A stretch of DNA of 64,000 nucleotides from Leptodactylus fallax (GCA_947044405.1 CAMRHE010000011.1:5438501-5502500); one strand, 5' to 3'. Counted from the stretch's first letter, positions 1 to 12,771 are shown. Numbers and translations: made by a program. The notes: generated by a model not told the origin, from the letters alone.

Positions 1-955
1 CTGTATTTAGCTCCATCCATCTTCCGATCAACTCTCACCAGCTTCACTGTTATTGCTGAAGAAAAGCCTCCCCCCATCATGATGCAGCCACCACCATATT
101 TCACAGTGGGGATGGTGTGTTCAGGGTGATGAGCAGTGTTACTTTTCCTGCACACATAGTGCTTTGTATTTAGGCCAAAAAGCTCAACTTTGGTGTAATC
201 TGACCAGAGCATCTTCTTCCACATTTTTGGCTTGTAGCAAACTGCAACCGGCACTTTCTTTCAACAATGGTTTTCTTCTTGCCACTCTTCTTAAGGCCAG
301 ATTTGTGAAGTGAACGACTTATAGTTGTCCTGTAGACAGATTCTCCAACCTGAGCTATGGATTTCTGCAGCTTCTCCAGAGTGACCATGGGCCTCTTGGC
401 TGCTTCCCTGACCAGTGCTCTCCTTGCTCGATCTGTCAGTTTAGATGGATGGCAATGTCTTGGTAAGCTTGCAGTTGTAGAATACTTTTTCCATTTTTGG
501 AGTGCTCCTTGGGATGCTCAAAGCTTGGGATATGTTTTTATAACCTAACCTTGCTTTAAACATCTCCACAACTTTATCTATGACCTGTCTGGTGAGTTCC
601 TTGGTCTTCACGTTGCTGTTTGTTCACTAGTGTACTCTAACAAACCACTGAGGCCTTAACAGAACAGGTGTATTCATACTGAGACTAAATTACACACAGC
701 TGGACTCTATTAACTAATTAAGTGACTTCTGAAGGCAATTGATTTATTTAGGGTATCAGAGTACAGGGGGCTAAATACTTTTGCATGTCACACTTTTCAG
801 ATTTTTATTAGATTAAAATTTTGAAAACCATGTATCATTTTTGTTTCACTTCACAATTATGTGCTACTTTGTGTTGGTCTATCACTTAAAATCTCAATAA
901 AATTAATTTAAGTTTGTGGTTGTAAGGTGACAAAATATGAAAAAGTTCAAAGGGT
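1..955 (-). mobile_element. Tc1-like DNA transposon (DD34E type), 5' part of transposase, cut by window edge
   Basis: Read on the minus strand, about 600 down to 170 encodes the N-terminal helix-turn-helix part of a Tc1 transposase (ORF 170-388 includes TLEKLQKSIAQVGESVYRTT). The stretch down to base 1 encodes the middle part (GGGCIMMGGGFSSAITVKL). The first catalytic Asp region lies near 190-210 but is in another frame (LHQS instead of DETK-like), so the copy is frameshifted and dead. The non-coding end at about 770-955 has the usual Tc1 subterminal sequence. The second half lies left of the window. No TA duplication can be checked. Confidence 0.85.
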
Positions 956-1589
956 AGGAATAATAGGATAGAGCAGCCAATAGTTTCCTCCTCTACAATG
1001 TATTTTAACTGTATTAGGGTCCTTCATACTAGTTGCACTTCAGGTCTGGACAGTACAATAGATGAGCTATTGACAGACTGATCAGCACTTTCCCATCACA
1101 AACAAGGATGTGCTGATTGGTAATGAGGAGTTAAGTTGTTAAAGATCACTGGGCCCCCCCTAACCCATGGCCCCACAGCAGTAGTGTGGTCTGCCTCCAC
1201 TGGAGATAAACCACTGGAGTTGGCCAGAGGTAAGCGTAGTGCTGCAGACTGGTATGTCATTCTGTTAATAATACCTAAATTAAAAGAATGAAAAAACTGA
1301 AATGGGTCAGATTTAGATACAATACATGTAGCCATGCTTAAGACGAGAAATTAAGGGATCCCTCTGGTTCTGGCATTAATGTTATAAAGGACTTGTGATA
1401 CTACATCATTTTTTTGGCTGAAATGTTCCTTTATATTATATGCTTAAGAATATAATTTTATACAGAATAATTTTATATTTGGCAAAATTTGTTAAACAAC
1501 AAACCAGATTAAAGTCATAACTAACTAATTCCATGGTTATACATCTAGGATATGTTTTCTTTTAAATCTCTAACTATAATAACAAAACA

Positions 1590-1592
<3 letters not shown>

Positions 1593-1640
<48 letters not shown>
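1593..1640. repeat. (TA)n(CA)n microsatellite, CA part continuous with a Tc1 end
   Basis: About 15 TA units at 1593-1623 run into about 8 CA units at 1624-1640. The CA tract is continuous with the CACACGTGG terminus of the Tc1 element to its right, so the CA part probably arose by slippage inside the transposon end. Confidence 0.9.
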
Positions 1641-2570
<930 letters not shown>

Positions 2571-2572
2571 TA

Positions 2573-3298
2573 TATATACAATATATACATTGTACAATAT
2601 TATGCTTAATATGGCGTCTCAGTATTCAGTATTGTGATTGTAACTGGTACTACAGCTTTTTTTTTAACTTCAACATATTTTGGAGGCTATTTCTGACTCC
2701 AGATCATGTAACAGCTGAGTTTCTATAGTACTTCCATGCTAAGTACAGAAAGTGCAAGCCTGACATAGTTCCTAGACTGGCTCTTGCACGTCTTTAGTAT
2801 GTATCACTATATTGAAATTTAGATTTTTTTTTTTTTGTACAATGTATACAGTTTCTCTACCATATTACAATTAAGAATATTTTAAAACAGTAGATGGCTT
2901 GTGTAAACTAGCAAATCATGCATCTTGTGGTTTCATAGGAAAGTATAGGGTTCTTCAAAAGTTCTAAATATGTTTCAAAGCCCATTCCCGCAAAATTATT
3001 TCCTGTATTGTAAGTATGTATGTACGTACTAGTTAATGCTCATTCACAGTTGTACTGTCAACCATAGAAGTCCACCAGTGAATCACTGTAGAATTGTAGA
3101 AACCTCCCAGCCCTTTAAATTTACTTTTGCAGCTTTCTATGCTCAGTGACTGTCAATCCTTGCAACATGATCAGTGGGTTTCACATTTTTTATAGGCAAC
3201 TTGGGACCTGTGACATTGACTGTTAGGGCATAAGTAAAGGAAATGTCTCATGTATTTAATTTTAGCTTCCTTAAGACTTGAAGAGAAATAATGTTTTA
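2573..3298. other. Gene-free stretch
   Basis: AT-rich sequence between two Tc1 elements. I see no exon, RNA gene or clear repeat boundary. Confidence 0.5.
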
Positions 3299-3316
3299 TA
3301 TATATATATATATATA

Positions 3317-4928
3317 CAGTACAGACCAAAAGTTTGGACACACCTTCTCATTCCAAGAGTTTTCTGTATTTTCATGACTATAAAAATTGTAGATTCACAC
3401 TGAGGGCATCAAAACTATGAATTAACACATGTGGAATTATATACTTAACAAAAAAGTGTGAAACAAATGAAAATTATTATTATATAATCTTATATTCTAG
3501 GTTCTTCAAAGTAGCCACCTTTTGCTTTGATTACTGCTTTGCACACTCTTGGCATTCTCTTGATGAGCTTCAAGAGGTAGTCACCTGAAATGGTCTTCCA
3601 ACAGTCTTGAAGGAGTTCCCAGAGATGCTTAGCACTTGTTGGCCCTTTTGCCTTCACTCTGCGGTCCAGCTCACCCCAAACCATCTCGATTGGGTTCAGG
3701 TCTGGTGACTGTGGAGGCCAGGTCATCTGGCGTAGCACCCCATCACTCTCCTTCTTGGTCAAATAGCCCTTACACAGTCTGGAGGTGTGTTTGAGGTCAT
3801 TGTCCTGTTGAAAAATAAATGATGGTCCAACTAAACGCAAACCGGATGGAATAGCATGCCGCTGCAAGATGCTGTGGTAACCATGCTGGTTCAGTATTCC
3901 TTCAATTTTGAATAAATCCCCAACAGTGTCACCAGCAAAGCACCCCCACACCACCACACCTCCTCCTCCATGCTTCACGGTGGGAACCAGGCATGTAGAG
4001 TCCATTCGTTCACCTTTTCTGCGTCGCACAAAGACACAGTGGTTGGAACCAAAGATCTCAAATTTGGACTCATCAGACCAAAGCACAGATTTCCACAGGT
4101 CTAATGTCCATTCCTTGTGTTCTTTAGCCCAAACAAGTCTCTTCTGCTTGTTCCCTGTCCTTAGCAGTGGTTTCCTAGCAGCTATTTTACCATGAAGGCC
4201 TGCTGCACACAGTCTCCTCTTAACAGTTGTTGTAGAGATGTGTCTGCTGCTAGAACTCTGTGTGGCATTGACCTGGTCTCTAATCTGAGCTGCTGTTAAC
4301 CTGCGATTTCTGAGGCTGGTGACTCGGATGAACTTATCCTCCGCAGCAGAGGTGACTCTTGGTCTTCCTTTCCTGGGGCAGTCCTCATGTGAGCCAGTTT
4401 CTTTGTAGCGCTTGATGGTTTTGGCCACTGCACTTGGGGACACTTTCAAAGTTTTCACAATTTTTCGGACTGACTGACCTTCATTTCTTAAAGTAATGAT
4501 GGCCTCTCGTTTTTCTTTTTACTTAGCTGCTTTTTTTCTTGCCATAATACAAATTCTAACACTCCATTCAGTAGGACTATCAGCTGTGTATCCACCTGAC
4601 TTCTGAACAACACAACTGATGGTCACTTATTAAACCTGACAGGGCACACCTGTGAAGTGAAAACCATTTCAGGTGACTACCTCTTGAAGCTCATCAAGAG
4701 AATGCCAAGAGTGTGCAAAGCAGTAATCAAAGCAAAAGGTGGCTACTTTGAAGAACCTAGAATATAAGACATATTTTCAGTTGTTTCACACTTTTTTGTT
4801 AAGTATATAATTCCACATGTGTTAATTCATAGTTTTGATGCCTTCAGTGTGAATCTACAATTTTTATAGTCATGAAAATACAGAAAACTCTTGGAATGAG
4901 AAGGTGTGTCCAAACTTTTGGTCTGTAC

Positions 4929-4930
<2 letters not shown>
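3317..4930 (-). mobile_element. Near-intact Tc1/mariner element with DD38E spacing (Intruder-like), long inverted repeats
   Basis: The element is 1,614 bp. It starts CAGTACAGACCAAAAG after TA (3315-3316) and ends with the complement at 4930. The inverted repeats are about 270 bp (3317-3593 against 4664-4930), long enough that both ends carry the last ~30 transposase codons. The minus-strand transposase occupies 3490-4545. (TA)n tracts flank both sides (3299-3316; 4935-4979), so it landed in a TA microsatellite or one grew from the target duplication. Confidence 0.95.
3490..4545 (-). pseudogene. Tc1-type transposase with one premature stop, DD38E catalytic triad
   Basis: Reading starts at ATG 4543-4545 (MARKKAAK) and hits a TAA at codon 9 (4519-4521). 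It then stays open to the stop at 3490, giving 351 codons in total. The N-terminal paired-type helix-turn-helix (VRKIVKTLKVSPSAVAKTIK) and GRPR motif are followed by the catalytic region: first Asp in LWSDESKFEIF, second in FQQDND (codon 3802-3804), and Glu in NPIEMVW (codon 3685-3687). I count 38 residues between the second Asp and the Glu, instead of the 34 of classical Tc1. Apart from codon 9 it is open throughout, so inactivation looks recent. Translation from an internal GTG or Met would lose part of the DNA-binding domain. Confidence 0.93.

Positions 4931-4934
<4 letters not shown>

Positions 4935-4979
<45 letters not shown>
4935..4979. repeat. (TA)n microsatellite
   Basis: About 22 TA units directly beyond the right end of the Tc1 element, reached through a short TGTG. 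Confidence 0.95.
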
Positions 4980-4982
<3 letters not shown>

Positions 4983-5954
4983 AGCTATTTTCTAACAACT
5001 TTTCTGGAGATTTATCATTCATTTTATGTTTCACAGGAAAAGAGGGGGGGGCAATTCTTATTTATTTATATTACCTTTTTATCTTATTTTTTTTTATTCA
5101 CCTATGTATTTGAATATGCACTCAATAGATCTTATATATTATACCATGGCATGCAATACTTTAGTTTATGTCAATATTGCCATGTTTCTTCCTAATAAGC
5201 TTAAAAGTAACTTTACAATGGCTTGCCTGGGACATTGCATAAGACTCTCTGGCTGTTATGGCAAATGAAAGGCTCCCGCAATCTTGTTTTGGTTACAATT
5301 GACTATAGTGGCATTTGATAGGTTAGATACCTATGATCAGAGTTGTCTGCTGATCACAGATCCACTGTCAGTCGATGTCTACTGTGTAAAACAGCAGGCA
5401 CCCACCGGCCATGGTGCTGGCCCTGCTGCTGAGCCATGAATATATCCTGACATCAACCATATATGTACCGTGGATGTTGAGAATGGGATAAAAAAAAAAA
5501 AAATATTTTTAAACAGAAACTGAATTGTAAAGGTCATTTTCTGATAATACATTCACTTTTAAAGACAATGTGTTCCTATAATAGACTGTATATTGCAGTA
5601 TATTACTGCAATAGATTTATGTTGTTACAATTTTAAAACTTTTTAACATGTGTACAGCGTATGTTCCAGAAATCACACTAAACTATGTACTCTTCTTTCA
5701 TTACCAGCACATTTTGTATATATGCTGTATTAAACTGGGTGGTAAGAAACCCAAGGAGATTCTACTTTGCAACCAACAACATACTTATTAAACCTGTACT
5801 GAAATCAATAAGCAATGAACCAATAATGTAAACTAGAAAAATGTATGCCATCAGTATTTACGTTTTGTTACACACTTGTATTCCACATTAAATAACAATA
5901 CATTTTTTAGAACTCCACATTACTATTCTCTTATTCCTATTAGACATGAATACT
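4980..5954. other. Gene-free stretch
   Basis: AT-rich DNA with a G-run near 5044 and an A-run near 5490. I see no exon or clear element. Confidence 0.45.
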
Positions 5955-6061
5955 TTGACAACTGGATGTTACTAGTTGGGGTAGTTCTCTTCCAACACTG
6001 TCCAATCTCTGCTGACAATATGACCTCTTTGACATAGGAAATGGTAACATCCAGTTGTCAA
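5955..6061. repeat. Short foldback (MITE-like)
   Basis: Arms TTGACAACTGGATGTTAC (5955-5972) and its complement (6044-6061) enclose about 70 bp. The arms are essentially perfect, suggesting a small MITE or a remnant of one. Confidence 0.7.
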
Positions 6062-6063
6062 TT

Positions 6064-6372
6064 TAGGCCTTCTGCAGACGACTGTAGTGGTTTTTACTGT
6101 CCACAAATGGTGATCCGTCATATGTCAATATGTCTCATCCGCAAACACTGATTTGTAAAAAGACTTGTATAATCCCCTACACTTGCCTGTGCTGCAAATG
6201 TGGACAAATATAGGACATGGTACATAATTTGCAGTCCTTGGAATGGACACTAAGCTCCAAAAACTACAGCCGTATATGTGGCCCACAGAAATGAATGGGT
6301 CTGTACTTTTATCCGCAATTGTGGATGTGCAATTGCGAATAAAAACTATGGTCGTGTGCAGGAGCCCTCAGT
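6064..6372. repeat. Degenerate MITE with GGCYYCTGCASACGAC ends
   Basis: The left end, AGGCCTTCTGCAGACGACTG, is mirrored by TCGTGTGCAGGAGCC at the right (about 6350-6370). The interior contains the wording typical of this repeat class (phrases such as CCACAGAAATGAATGG). No coding sequence is present. A related left end occurs at about 51,290. Confidence 0.65.
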
Positions 6373-7096
6373 CATACATTTCTTGGAGGAATAACTGAGG
6401 AACTGAATGGTGCACAATTCTAAGAAAAGCTGCCCCAGAATAATTATTTTATGAGGAATACAAGTATTTTCTAAAACAGCCATGTCACTAGAACTGACAG
6501 TTTCTCTTAAATTCTACTTTCTAAATTACACACTAATGTATTCACTTTGCACAGTTTAATAATGTCAAAAGACATTTCTTACGGATATGCAAAATAGTTC
6601 CCACTCAAAGCACGATTCAAAGTCAAAATGAAAAGTCAAAGCACTGTGCTCCGGCTGTGATAACAGAGACAAATATTAAAAGATCAATACACCATTTCTC
6701 TTCATAGAAAACATATCACAGTTGGAGATAGGTACACTATCACACTGTGCACAATAGGCACATTTGTACTTCTATACAGTTTTGTATTTATAGCTTGCAA
6801 CTAGTTTATTGTTTGACATCAGCTACATAATACTTGGAGATCTATTTATTGGGTTTCCTACTGAAAAGACTCTGAACTACAGGCTTTTATGTGTGCATAG
6901 ATATTCCCAAACAATTGAAAATGCCATTTATTAAACTATGTTGATATATCTGCATTAAATACATAATAAAATAAAAGAGTATCCATTAATGCTATATTTA
7001 CCTATAAAAATAAGCTGCATGTGGATAAAATACAAGAATATGAGCAATTATGTTGACACTCCTTACTCCTACTTACAAGCATTTTTAGCTTCTTAA
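6373..7096. other. Gene-free stretch
   Basis: No exon, RNA gene or boundary-defined repeat recognised. Confidence 0.45.
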
Positions 7097-7395
7097 GGAT
7101 AAGGCCCCACGCAGTGAATCGCTGCAAAAAAATGCTGCGGAAAAGACTGTGGCTGAAACGCATCATGTTTTTTTCTACAGCGTTTTTCACAGAAAGTCTG
7201 CAGAGTTTTCCTTAGCTAACTTTCTGCCTCTATTATACCTATAGGGAAATATCCAGCATTTCTGTAGGTATAATTGATATGTTGCGATTTTCAAAAAATT
7301 TTCTGCAATGTGTGGATGGGATAAACCACAATCCCATCCACTTTGCAGGTAATGAATAACGGGGTGTTTTTGCAACGTTGGTCCCGCAGCCTAAA
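7097..7395. repeat. MITE family A (GGCTAAGGCCCCAC), copy 1
   Basis: The left terminus GGATAAGGCCCCACGCAG is followed by CTGC/AATGCTGCGG-type subterminal sequence. The right terminus near 7394 is degenerate (CGCAGCCTAA). The interior includes AATCCCATCCACTTTGCAGG, shared with the copies at 30.3 kb and 52.8 kb. Confidence 0.7.
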
Positions 7396-8164
7396 GGAGC
7401 TGTCTCATAAAGAGAAACTGCTCTTATACTCTATTAGGGGACCATAGAGAGCTTTCCATGGTCAGAACCCCCCTCTATATGCCAAAATACACAGGCACTC
7501 TTTCAGAGTGGTTCCAATTTTGGCAGACCCTGCCCATCCAAGCATGCAAAAATGTCTGGCCTGACAAGGCTCACAGAAACTGTACCTTCTTAAATCAGGA
7601 GAAAATGGCAAGGGTCAAGCCTAGTCAGTAACAATGAATCCATATGAGAAATGAAAGCAAGGAAGCCAACACCATAGAGTTTTAAGCAAGGACTACTGGA
7701 ATAGTATTGGTTTAAAATTGCCCCATATTCTGAAATTCTGTTCATGTTCCATGATCTTATGGAAGACTTTGGATCTATGTAATTTCTTTCTCTCATAACT
7801 GAGAAGATGCTAAATTGCAGAGAAGTAAAAGGATATTCCTATCTAATAAAGTGATAGCACATTTCGAGGATATGCCATGACTTTATAAGGCCTCTGATCT
7901 CTGGGACCCCCACCAATCCTGACAATTAATTGTTGCCTCCAATTCACTGTTTTTCTTCTGCACAGCTGTACCCCACCCTCCCATTGTGCAGGGAACCACA
8001 GTGTGGCCTGATTCAAATGGTGTCAGCTGCAGCTCTCTACATAGCCAAGGGGCCCAAAGTTCTGCTGTGAAAGAAAAATTTAGGAGAGAATGCAGAACTA
8101 AAGAATGCACCGCCTAGTGCAATGATATTAGTAGAAAAAACTATCAGCACTGATATGTCTGCAA
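7396..8164. other. Gene-free stretch
   Basis: No convincing exon. Short open frames here lack recognisable domains. Confidence 0.4.
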
Positions 8165-8264
8165 TGGGGGAAGATACCGAAAGTGCGCTGAATTCAGCGC
8201 ACCGCCGACTTTGCTATGGTATACACTGCTCCCTACCTTAGAAGACATGAAAGGTCCTCTTTAA
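8165..8264. repeat. Truncated end of MITE family C
   Basis: The sequence AAGACATGAAAGGTCCTCTTTAA near 8240-8264 matches the right terminus of the full copy at 56,358-57,172, and GCGCTGAATTCAGCGC upstream matches its internal motif. The remainder is missing. Confidence 0.7.
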
Positions 8265-8286
8265 CATAAAACTTCAAAACCCTTTT

Positions 8287-8714
8287 AGGCTAAGGCCCCA
8301 CATAGCAGGCAGCAGCCAAAAAGCGCTGTGGGAAAAAAGGCAGCAAAAACGCATTACGGTTTTTCCTGCAGCATTTTTCACAGAAAGTCCACAGAGTTTC
8401 TGTAGGTATAATTGACATGCTGTGATTTCCAAAAACACAATAGTTTTGTAAATTGCAGCATTTCCGCTGCAGGTATTCTTCTGCAATGTGTGAGTGGTAT
8501 TTGCACCACGTTGGGCTTCAACCTCAAGGTTAACTCCCCCCTCCTCCCCCATTGTGGAAAAACTGGAGTGGATTTAACAAAAAAGAAAAAAGTATAAATT
8601 ATAACTTTATATTTCCCATTCCTTTTCCTTTCCACTCTTGACTTTGGATCAAAAAACTGCAGCAAAATTTGCAATAAAACAGTCATCTTTCCCACAATGT
8701 GTGGCCTTAGCCTA
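8287..8714. repeat. MITE family A, copy 2
   Basis: It starts AGGCTAAGGCCCCACATAGC and ends TGTGTGGCCTTAGCCT at 8714. The arms are inverted, the interior is non-coding, and the copy is longer (about 430 bp) than the 200-bp members. Confidence 0.8.
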
Positions 8715-9764
8715 AGGGTGGGAGTTTTTGTCTCCTTCCACCCTTTAATATCTACATGTAGGTTAGCATTATTTAGATGAAGCTTGTTTCTACAAGGCAT
8801 TAGAAATGATCCCTATTCCAACAGTTCCACATGCTTTACTAAAGCAGTTATTACTGTTGGGTATGACTACGAGTTATGTCTGTTTTGTAAAAGCTACATT
8901 TTGATCTTATAATGGTGCACAATCTAAAAGGGGATTGCTTACAAAAGAAAAAGACATAATCGTAATTAAAAAAAACCATGTAATTGTTGGTTGGTTTTAC
9001 TCAGAAATTACCTGTAAAAATAAATACCAAAATAACCCTAATAATTAGAATCTTAGCAGTGGAAGGACAAGCCAAGCAAAGAAACCTGAAAAGAAAAATG
9101 TTGCATTGTAACATTTTACAAAACAGCAATGCCCTTAATTGAAATATAGTGCATAGATACTAAGGAACTCGTTTCCACAGCAACTGTAACTAGGGGAGGC
9201 ACTTTGTAACAGAAACACTGTAAGACACAATTTTAGATATTTGACAATTGGGCTCTGAAAGAGCAGGGACAAAACATCATGCATGAATTTAATGAAGCTT
9301 CGGAAAGCAGGTCAGATGATGGTCTCCATATGGCAGCACGGCCTGCTCGCTTACTGGGAAAAATCAGGAAGCTGATAAGGAAACTCGGTTTACAATAGCT
9401 TTGATGGTATCTGCCATTAAGAAATAGACTGCAGCACTCCAATGCTCCCAGTAAAGAAAATAGTATTTTCTTGTTCATGTGTAGATAGATAGAGCTTTTA
9501 TCAATACATTGATTTGATTATTATATCCATTGCGTATAAAGTCGCAATATCCACACATTAGAGACAATTTTATGGTATTCTAGTTAGCCTGAAGGAATGT
9601 TCTCTTTCATTGCACTTGCACCACAGTATAATATGATAATGTTAACATTTCATAATTACTAGAATTAATCTTACGGCTTTCTTTGTAGGATTTCACTGCT
9701 GTATCCAATGTTTGGATGGGGAATATTATTTAATGCAGTGTAAATCTTCTTATCCAAATAAGTC
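8715..9764. other. Gene-free stretch
   Basis: I see no exon, RNA gene or element boundary. Confidence 0.4.
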
Positions 9765-9960
9765 TAAGAACAGTGTTGGACTATGTTGCCTAGGGCCCAC
9801 CACTTTAAATAATTCTTTGGGTCCACTTTCTAGCGACATGCAAATATTAGCTGAGCCCCTTTCACAAATTCCTAACACTGTGCAGTCGCACAGTTTTTTG
9901 CTAGTCTGTCCTTGTCCAGGACTCTTTCTGTCTTGGGGACCTGTCTACAGCCTACTGACT
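9765..9960 (+). repeat. Dispersed repeat of unknown class
   Basis: It begins AGTGTTGGACTATGTTGCCT and continues GGGCCCACCACTTTAAA. I recognise this wording as a recurrent dispersed repeat in frog sequence. No inverted ends or coding part are visible. Confidence 0.4.
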
Positions 9961-10242
9961 GAGTCTTGCTTTGAATTAGGACCCTAGTGATCCAGGTATG
10001 TAAACTAGGGATGCCAGCAGGAGGCAGGCAGCAAGACACTGCAAAGTGATTGGCTAGTTTGTTGAGTAATCTACCTAATTTATTACATGACCACATATTA
10101 TATGGCTCATTATAATGCTGAATGCTGCCTATGTGTAGTACAGTGAATATACTGTGCTTGCACCTCTGTTGCAGGCTGGCTCAGAAACCCACAAGGGGGA
10201 TACACCTACTCCCCTGTTGGCCAGTGTGAGCCTGTCTAAGGG

Positions 10243-11396
10243 AGCGTTCACACTACCGTTGGTGTCCGTCAGTAGTGTCCGTTGCTATTGTCCGTTACAA
10301 GATTTTAGCAACGGACATTAGTTGAACCGTCAGAAATCCGTTAAAATTTCCATTCATTTCAATGGGTTTTTATATTTTGTCCGTTAGTGTCCGTTTACAC
10401 CAAATCCGTCAGAAGTCCGTTATTTTTTCACGGACAAAAAATCCTACATGCAGGACTTTTTGTCCGTTTGAAAAAACGGATTCTTGACGGACAGCAAGTG
10501 TCTGTTATTTTTTTAACATTGAAGTCTATGGGTAACAGACTTATAACGGACAGTAAATGATAGCCATCAATTACTGTCCGTTATTTTATGTCCGTTTACT
10601 TTTACTTTCCCTGCGCATGCTCAGAAAGGAGAAACAAAAAAAAAAAAAAAAAAACTAGCAGTGTTAGAGGACATTTCATGTCCTCAGGCACATGCGGTTT
10701 TACATACCGCTAGAAAGCTGACAGCGCGCTGGAGATATCGGCGGTGTAATGTTTTACTGTTAGAAGGGCGCTGCGAGGAACTCCCTCCCTGACACTTCTC
10801 TTTGTTCAGAGACTTGTACTGAGGGGGCATTCCTCACAGCTTGAGCGTCATCGCTGGGCTGTGAGGAACGCCCCCTCTCTCTGTTCTCGTCTATAGTGCT
10901 GTACTGTCAGAGGAACGCCCTCCCTGACACTTCTGTTCGTTCATAGCGCTGTACTGAGGGGGCGTTTCTCACAGCTGAGTGTCATCACTGGGCTGTAAGG
11001 AACGCCCCCTCTCTCTGTACTGGTCTATAGCCCTGTACTGTCAGAGGGGGCGTTCCTTACTGCCCGGCGATGATGCTTAGCTGTGAGGAACGCCCCCTCA
11101 GTACAGCGCTATGGACGAACGAGAAGTGTCAGGGAGGGAGTTCCTCGCAGCGCCCTTCAAACAGTAAGTAAAGTAAAACATGTAACTTACACCGCCGATA
11201 TCTCCAGCCCCGGGGCACATACCGGGAAAGCCGGCAGTGCGCTGAATTCAGCGCGCTGTCGGCTTTCTAGCGGTATGTGACATTAAAAAATGGACACTAC
11301 CTGATGCTCATCAGTTAGGGTCCGTTATGATAGGTGTCCGTTTATTTTTTTTTAACGGACACCTTCATAACGGACTCCAACGGTAGTGTGAACCCT
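10243..11396. repeat. MITE family B, copy 1, split by a family C element
   Basis: The left terminus GCGTTCACACTACCGTTGG (10243) and the right terminus CCAACGGTAGTGTGAACCC (about 11,378-11,396) are inverted repeats. The arms are rich in TCCGTTA/TAACGGA. The complete copy at 43.2 kb is about 580 bp; this one is 1,154 bp because family C sequence (10,666-11,282) lies inside it. Confidence 0.9.
10666..11282. repeat. MITE family C, nested truncated copy with internal GC-rich tandem repeats
   Basis: The left end AGAGGACATTTCATGTCC and CACATGCGGTTTTACATACC match the full copy at 56.36 kb. The right end stops at CTAGCGGTATGTGACATT and lacks the terminal AAGGTCCTCT. The core (about 10,740-11,160) consists of repeated segments with GGAACGCCCCCTC, GTACTGTCAGAG and GCGTCATCGCTGGGC, in both orientations. 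Local GC is far above the surroundings. Confidence 0.85.
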
Positions 11397-11759
11397 GCCT
11401 AAGAAGTCTGCAAACATTTTGTATCAAATATACAAATGGGTAGATTTGCCTGTCTACATAACACGCATGTAGCCTTTTTCGTTCTATTAGTTCACTATAT
11501 GGAATATTAGTGAAGATGTTATTATAGAAATATACAGCAAATTAACAGGAATAGAGACATCATGGGTGTGCACATTTTAGACATGCTTTTTTGAATGGCA
11601 CAGTTGCTAGGAATCTTTTTATATACAGCCTTTCTTGTGACTACTCAGTACTCACAGTGATGGTGAGATCAAAGCATGAAAACATCTGAACTGAATATAG
11701 TTGTTTCACTTTTTTTTTACTATTGTGTATGGGGTATTTGGTAAACATTTTTGTAATAT

Positions 11760-12090
11760 CACCAGGACCCAGCATATCGACCCAGCTCCGCAGATTGATA
11801 TGTTAGAATCACCTGAATGAAATAGTGTTATCCTATTGTGAATTGGTGCCTCCATTGCAGAGATATCACTGTTTTTTGTAATTATGCAAATTAGCTCTTG
11901 GGGGCATTGAGGCTAAGGCCGTTCCTCCAAAGAGGTAAGTGGCAATACCCTTGTTGAGCTCATTTGCATATTGACAAAAGCATCAATAACTCTGCAACAG
12001 GGTACCGACACGCAAGGGGAAAACACAGTTTCATTCAGGTGACCCCAACCTATCAATCTGCGGGGATGTGTTGATATCCTGGGCCCTGTT
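11760..12090. repeat. Long diverged foldback element
   Basis: The left arm (11,760-11,915) contains CCGCAGATTGATATGTTAG and ATCACCTGAATGAAAT. The right arm (11,955-12,090) carries the complements (CCTATCAATCTGCGG; GTTTCATTCAGGTGA). The arms are about 150 bp and diverged, around a short centre. No coding sequence is present. Confidence 0.8.
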
Positions 12091-12288
12091 GGCAGACCCA
12101 TTTTACTTCTTTGACGTAGAAAACAAGCTCTAAATTTCACCCTAGCAACACTCTAGCTAAGCAATGCCAGGGAGGGTCTATCCCCTGGGCCTCCACTTAT
12201 TATAGAGACTCCAGAGTATAATAATAGATGTTCTGTTTTTGATGTGTTCAGTCCAAATGAAACCTGAGCGAATCTCGCTCAACAAATT

Positions 12289-12771
12289 CTCTCAGTTCTC
12301 TCTTCACACCAAGCTGCTTGCCTATTGCAGATTCAGTCTTCCTAGCCTGGTGCAGGTCTACAATTTTGTTTCTGGTGCCCTTCCACAGCTCTTTGGTCTT
12401 CACCATAGTGGAGTTTAGAGTGTGACTGTTTGAGGTTGTGGACAGGTGTCTTTTATACTGATAACAATGTCAAACAGGAGCCATTACTACAGGTAATGAG
12501 TGGAGGACAGAGGAGCCTCTTAAAGAAGAAGTTACAGGTCTGTGAGAGCCAGAAATCTTGCTTGTTTGTAGGTGACCAAATACTTATTTTCCACCATAAT
12601 TTGCAAATAAATTCTTAAAAAATCAGACAATGTGATTTTCTAGATATGTTTTCTCATTTTGTCTCTTATAGTTGAGGTCTAACTATGATGACAATTACAG
12701 GCCTCTCTCATCTTTTTAAGTGGGAGAACTTGCACAATTGGTGGCTGACTAAATACTTTCTTTGCCCACTG
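12289..12771 (-). mobile_element. Tc1-like fragment (same family as 30,597-33,768), N-terminal end only
   Basis: The right end CTGACTAAATACTTTC...GCCCACTG matches the terminus at 33,768. On the minus strand from about 12,404 the transposase start [20 protein letters not shown] is readable, then homology stops at about 12,289. The remainder of the element is absent. Confidence 0.88.

Noticed and set aside
9712..9987. A 91-aa ORF
   Set aside because: It overlaps a dispersed repeat (GTGTTGGACTATGTTGCC) and has no domain.
11083..11280. GC-rich block with a 65-aa ORF as a CpG-island promoter or gene
   Set aside because: The whole block recurs at 56.4-57.2 kb with the same ends, so it is the core of a repeat family.
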